Below, piece after piece: positions 6,903 to 9,520 of a DNA stretch of 9,520 nt. This stretch comes from Desulfofustis sp. GTDB taxonomy: Bacteria; Desulfobacterota; Desulfobulbia; Desulfobulbales; Desulfocapsaceae. The position numbers were made by a program, and so were the translations under genes. The first letter of the stretch is position 1; the number at the start of each line of letters is the position of its first letter. Where the stretch lies: NCBI GenBank assembly GCA_030145365.1, contig JAQYVS010000048.1:1-9520 (forward strand). Reading direction: 5' to 3'. The notes beneath the pieces were generated by a model that searched no databases, was not told where the DNA came from, and was given only the letters and a program-made list of their open reading frames with translations.

Positions 6903-7064
6903 AATGGAGCCATAATAGAACCATATCACAAGTACGCAGAAGAACGAGTAAAAGCATCACTTAAAGAAAAAGAAATACTTTTGAGGGAGATTCGCCACAG
7001 GGTCAAAAATAATATTCGGAGGAGAGGGGAAATATCGAAAAACACCAATGGATACAATGCTTAA
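6903..7064 (+). pseudogene. Remnant of a HisKA_2-type histidine kinase
   Basis: Translation from 6903 to the TAA at 7062-7064 gives a peptide containing KEKEILLREIRHRVKNNI (6963-7016). This is the phosphoacceptor signature of HisKA_2 kinases (usually KEKEVLLREIHHRVKNNLQ), preceded by a typical AEERVKASL helix. Similarity stops right after NNI, and no PAS domain before it or ATPase domain after it is present. The fragment is in the same frame as the lipoprotein gene, immediately after that gene's TAG. It has no start codon or ribosome site of its own, so it is scored as a decayed fragment. One chance in three would place it in that frame. Confidence 0.7.
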
Positions 7065-7279
7065 CTTTTCATCGATTTTAGCTTGTATCAAAATATTTAT
7101 CTTAATTCTTTTAACGATTCTACATAAATTGCATAAAATCAATAAAAAGCAGAATGAATAACTTAAAAATAAAACATATTACTTAATAATCCCACCAATT
7201 TTCATTGAAACCAATAAAACCTTGGCCAAAGGAAGCTTCTGGTCAATATATAATGTTCGCACATGAAATGGAGCCTTAC
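7065..7279 (+). promoter_or_regulatory. AT-rich leader with a possible promoter for the second DUF1566 gene
   Basis: This stretch is markedly AT-rich and holds no supported gene. A possible promoter is TTAACG (7111-7116) and TAAAAT (7134-7139) with a 17-bp gap; the -10 is good and the -35 matches 4 of 6. It would give a long leader of about 130 bases. The two ATG codons just before the chosen start (7253 and 7268) are in frame but lack a better ribosome site. Confidence 0.3.
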
Positions 7280-8476
7280 ATGAAGAAAATAATTCTACAG
7301 GTTGTGATTCTTACATTCGTCCTCACCTTCCATGCCCACGCCGATGGAGGCTCGCATCAGACCGAGCATACCTACAGAATCGTAGATACTGGCGTCAAAG
7401 AATTCTATGGCAACACATCGGTTATCCTAGAGCCGCAACAAGGTGACCCCTTCTTTGGCCAGGATGCACAATATAGAACCAATACACCTTCCTATACGGA
7501 CAACGGAGATGGCACAATCACTGATAATGTGACCGGCCTGATGTGGCAGAAATCGATGGGTGAGAAACTGTCATTTGAAGAGGCCACCCGTCGAGCCAAG
7601 GAATCCGATGTCGGAGGCTACCATGATTGGCGTGTACCCTCGATAAAGGAACTCTATTCACTCATTCTCTTTGCCGGCCGAGTACAAGGGCAAAAGGCAA
7701 TTGAGCCTTTCATAGACACGAACTATTTTGGGCAGTCGATAGGGAATCCCAGCAAGGGAGAACGTGAGATTGATGCACAGACCTGGAGTTCAACGGAATA
7801 TGTCGGCAGGACCATGAGAAACGATGAGACCGTTTTTGGCGTCAATTTTGTTGATGGACGCATCAAGGGATATCCCAAATACAAGCCCCGTACCGGCCAA
7901 CCAAACAACATGTATTTCCGCTTCGTGCGTGGAAACAAAGGCTACGGGAAAAACAAATTCGTTGACAACAATGACGGCACCGTGACCGATATCACAACGG
8001 GGCTGATGTGGCAAAAGGCAGACAGTGGACATGGTATGAACTGGGAAATGGCCCTAGATTATGCAGAGAATCTAACTTCGAGCGAACATGATGACTGGCG
8101 ATTACCGAATGCAAAAGAACTGCAAAGCATAGTGGACTATTCGCGATCCCCTCAAAACACCGTTTCTGCAGCAATTAATCCGGTCTTTGAAATCACGGCG
8201 ATCAAAGACTCTGAGGGGAATAGGCAGTACCCCTATTTCTGGACAAGCACAACGCATAAAGATGGTCGCAATCCCTATGACTCCGCTGCCTATATCGCCT
8301 TTGGTGCAGCTCAGGGAAAAATGCATGATCGCCTGATGGATGTTCATGGAGCAGGGGCACAACGCAGCGACCCAAAGTCCGGAAACGCCGGTGATTATCC
8401 CGAATATTTTGGTCCACAGGGCGATGTTCGTTACGTGTTCAACTATGTCAGATGTGTGAGATCTGTAACCCGATAA
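7280..8476 (+). CDS. Secreted double DUF1566 protein
   Basis: This 398-aa protein has a signal peptide (MKKIILQVVILTF..., likely cleavage AHA|DG) and no lipobox. It holds two DUF1566 units: VTGLMWQKS...DWRVPSIKELYSLIL and TTGLMWQKADSG...DWRLPNAKELQSIVD, each preceded by a DNxDGTxTD motif. It ends in VHGAGAQRSDPKSG...FNYVRCVR. It is a full-length paralogue of residues about 48-430 of the lipoprotein at 4392-6902, without the arylsulfotransferase-like part. DUF1566 is related to the C-terminal domain of the Legionella surface protein Lcl, which points to an exported binding role; no catalytic role is claimed. The start at 7280 follows GGAG (7269-7272) and opens the signal peptide. Upstream in-frame starts (TTG 7205, ATG 7253 and 7268) would put a hydrophilic stretch before it. 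An attC-like repeat follows the stop codon directly. Confidence 0.85.
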   Translation: MKKIILQVVILTFVLTFHAHADGGSHQTEHTYRIVDTGVKEFYGNTSVILEPQQGDPFFGQDAQYRTNTPSYTDNGDGTITDNVTGLMWQKSMGEKLSFEEATRRAKESDVGGYHDWRVPSIKELYSLILFAGRVQGQKAIEPFIDTNYFGQSIGNPSKGEREIDAQTWSSTEYVGRTMRNDETVFGVNFVDGRIKGYPKYKPRTGQPNNMYFRFVRGNKGYGKNKFVDNNDGTVTDITTGLMWQKADSGHGMNWEMALDYAENLTSSEHDDWRLPNAKELQSIVDYSRSPQNTVSAAINPVFEITAIKDSEGNRQYPYFWTSTTHKDGRNPYDSAAYIAFGAAQGKMHDRLMDVHGAGAQRSDPKSGNAGDYPEYFGPQGDVRYVFNYVRCVRSVTR

Positions 8477-8535
8477 GCGCGAACAAGGCGCTCCAGCGGA
8501 CGCACAAAAGCAGCGCCGCTGAGCTTTGCAGCTAC
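8477..8535 (+). repeat. attC-like imperfect inverted repeat
   Basis: Beginning right after the DUF1566 stop codon, AACAAGGCGCTCCAGCGGAC (8482-8501) faces CCGCTGAGCTTTG (8516-8528). AGCGG pairs with CCGCT, GCTC with GAGC and CAA with TTG, with a bulged C and an unpaired GGC/T stretch. This pattern of a stem with extrahelical bases, and the CAAGGCGCT...GCTGAGC wording, is that of integron attC recombination sites. The expected outer core sites (RYYYAAC and GTTRRRY) are not intact: the ends read GCGCGAAC and GCAGCTAC. I therefore call it a degenerate or orphan attC-like element. No integron integrase is in the window. Confidence 0.5.
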
Positions 8536-8676
8536 AAATCCAAAATAGACGAGCAACCATTATTGTCCATTATTTTTCGAGACCGCAGAAGAATCTTCAA
8601 ACCCAATAACTGGAGCAATTATTGTAAACAACTCGAGAAAAGACTTCCATTTCAAACTTCGAAACTATCGGGTTCT
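8536..8676. other. Interval without a recognisable gene
   Basis: A plus-strand frame is open from 8452 to 8742 but starts inside the DUF1566 gene, runs through the attC-like element and has no ribosome site, so it is not called. No terminator-like stem with a T-run is seen after the DUF1566 gene. Confidence 0.5.
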
Positions 8677-8790
8677 GTGAAACAAAAGACTTCACCGATC
8701 TCGAGGAGACACCCAGACAAAAGATTTTGTAACAAAAGCTAAAATACCTTTGAAAACGTATAGTTGACATAATCAAGGTGAAATCTAAAT
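8677..8790 (+). repeat. Right copy of the cluster-flanking direct repeat
   Basis: This is the counterpart of 119-233 in the same orientation. The strongest blocks are 8713-8738 (24 of 26 bases identical to 156-181) and 8763-8774 (identical to 208-219). Similarity of about 70% by eye extends left to about 8677 and faintly right to about 8790. The two copies lie about 8.56 kb apart and enclose all the two-component and exported genes. Confidence 0.6.
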
Positions 8791-8955
8791 ACCGCTATCC
8801 CTGCCAATATGCGATGACTGAATTTCGTAATCTAAAGGTCCGTATGTCAACAGTCTGTCAATATTTTGCGTACTGAGTCTGAGGTCTCAGTGAAAGTTAT
8901 AAAAGTAATCTTTGAGGTGTTGATAGTAGAGATTTAAACTGTTTTCAAAATCAAT
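8791..8955. other. Gene-free stretch with small inverted repeats
   Basis: TATGTCAAC (8843-8851) is the exact reverse complement of GTTGACATA in the right flanking repeat (8763-8771). ACTGAG/CTCAGT (8872-8877 and 8886-8891) could form a 6-bp hairpin 65 bp downstream of the small minus-strand gene's stop, but without a T-run. No coding region is supported. Confidence 0.4.
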
Positions 8956-9144
8956 TCAGACATAGTAACCGATGAACTCACCACACCGATCATTGAAAAA
9001 TTCCATCGCTTCATCGACGGTATCAAAAATTATCCAGCCATGCCGAATTGTCTTTTCGCCCTGTTTACGGATCCTTTCAATCTCGGTGTTGCCGAAGTAT
9101 TCAAAGTGGTCATGATAATCTGTGTACAATTCATGCTTTCTCAT
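8956..9144 (-). CDS. Small 62-aa conserved-looking hypothetical protein
   Basis: This short protein begins MRKHELYTDYHDHFEYFGN and ends FNDRCGEFIGYYV. A strong ribosome site (AGGAGG on the minus strand, RC of 9154-9159) lies 10 bases before the ATG, which makes it a credible gene despite its length. It is rich in aromatic and charged residues (four Tyr, several His, Asp and Glu) and has a single cysteine, with no signal or membrane segment, so it should be cytoplasmic. The KTIRHGWIIFDTVDEAMEFFNDRC section has the look of a small alpha/beta fold. I cannot assign a function. It is divergent from the HU-type gene at 9277, sharing about 130 bp of control region. Confidence 0.7.
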   Translation of the reverse strand: MRKHELYTDYHDHFEYFGNTEIERIRKQGEKTIRHGWIIFDTVDEAMEFFNDRCGEFIGYYV

Positions 9145-9194
9145 TTTATTGCCCTCCTCCTATTGAGTGTTTGCACGCAGATTACCACATGGGT

Positions 9195-9224
9195 TTGACA
9201 GATCCGGTCACACTGTTGTAAATT
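9195..9224 (+). promoter_or_regulatory. Candidate promoter for the HU/IHF-type gene
   Basis: A perfect TTGACA (9195-9200) is followed after 18 bp by TAAATT (9219-9224), or after 17 bp by GTAAAT. It lies about 50 bp upstream of the ATG. The -10 is only moderate, so the exact hexamer is uncertain. Confidence 0.45.
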
Positions 9225-9276
9225 TATTGAAATTTTATGTATCCAGTCAACTGCAATTACCAAAGAAAGGAATCCC

Positions 9277-9520
9277 ATGAACAAACTCGATCTCATCCAG
9301 ACCCTCAGCACCACAAATGGTCTTACCAAAATTGAAGCAGCCAAGATTGTATCCATATTTTTCAAACAGATGGCCGCCGCACTCGAAAAGGGTGATCGGG
9401 TTGAAATCCGGGGGCTGTGCTCTTTTTATGTCAAGACGTATGAGGGGTACACCGGGAGGAATCCTAAAACTGGGGAAGCAGCTGAGATCAAACCTAAGAA
9501 ATTGCCATATTTTAAATGTG
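9277..9520 (+). CDS. HU/IHF-family DNA-binding protein (3' end missing)
   Basis: The first 81 residues are visible before the window ends. They match the bacterial histone-like HU/IHF family: a helical start (MNKLDLIQTL...GLTKIEAAKIV), then KGDRVEIRG and the DNA-arm signature GRNPKTGE (60-67), then KPKKLPYFK. Such proteins bind and bend DNA as dimers and help organise the nucleoid; IHF-like members also assist regulation and recombination. The usual RGFGSF reads RGLCSF here (45-50), a small departure that adds a cysteine. Ribosome site AAAGGAA (9267-9273) precedes the ATG. It is divergent from the 62-aa gene. About 10 more residues would complete a normal-length protein. Confidence 0.9.
   Translation, partial: MNKLDLIQTLSTTNGLTKIEAAKIVSIFFKQMAAALEKGDRVEIRGLCSFYVKTYEGYTGRNPKTGEAAEIKPKKLPYFKC

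Noticed and set aside
6957..7142. 61-aa minus-strand open frame after the lipoprotein gene
   Set aside because: The plus strand here encodes a recognisable HisKA_2 fragment, and the minus-strand product is a low-complexity translation of AT-rich DNA.
8102..8560. 152-aa minus-strand open frame over the end of the DUF1566 gene
   Set aside because: It is antisense to conserved DUF1566 coding sequence and to the attC-like element, with no ribosome site.
8452..8742. 96-aa plus-strand open frame containing NKALQRTHKSSA
   Set aside because: That string is the translation of the attC-like repeat, and the frame starts within the preceding gene.
1..9520. CRISPR array, tRNA, rRNA, transposase or integrase
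   Set aside because: No regularly spaced short repeats, no tRNA cloverleaf or rRNA sequence was noticed, and none of the credible reading frames has recombinase motifs.

Overview
The window looks like a chromosomal segment from a Gram-negative bacterium, most likely a deltaproteobacterium (Desulfobacterota). The reasons are the HU/IHF-type protein at the right edge, the small protein next to it, the paired DUF1566 proteins, and the moderate, uneven GC content. This placement is an inference from family resemblance; no phylogenetic marker is present.

Layout. The end of an unrecognised gene (2-124) is followed by a gene-poor stretch to 515. The minus strand then carries a two-component pair: a response regulator (2944-2207) overlapping by 4 bp a sensor histidine kinase (2210-516), both of the CpxR/CpxA (OmpR/EnvZ) type. 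Divergent from it, the plus strand carries a Spy/CpxP-like periplasmic protein (3141-3707), a small secreted protein made of two cysteine-containing repeats (3814-4269), a large lipoprotein joining a double DUF1566 region to an arylsulfotransferase-like domain (4392-6902), a decayed HisKA_2 kinase fragment (6903-7064), and a second secreted DUF1566 protein (7280-8476). An attC-like inverted repeat follows directly (about 8477-8535). The right edge has a 62-aa minus-strand protein (9144-8956) and the start of an HU/IHF gene (9277 onward).

How the genes may work together. A CpxP-like gene divergent from a CpxRA-like pair is the arrangement of the E. coli Cpx envelope-stress system, and three TTTAC half-sites (GTAAA on the minus strand) lie between the two transcription units. 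The distinctive point is that the kinase's periplasmic sensor domain carries a copy of the repeat module that makes up the neighbouring secreted protein. By hand alignment 42 of 62 residues are identical, the Cys-Cys spacing is 23 in every copy, and the spacing to the start of the next repeat is preserved. The sensor therefore appears to have acquired a piece of what it may regulate or sense. Every complete plus-strand gene from 3141 to 8476 has an export signal, so the cluster reads as an envelope or surface programme under a dedicated two-component system.

Boundaries. A roughly 100-bp imperfect direct repeat occurs at 119-233 and again at 8677-8790, bracketing the cluster. With the attC-like element, the kinase remnant and the composition step inside the lipoprotein gene, this suggests that the cluster was assembled or moved as a unit. 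No transposase or integrase is present, so this remains an inference.
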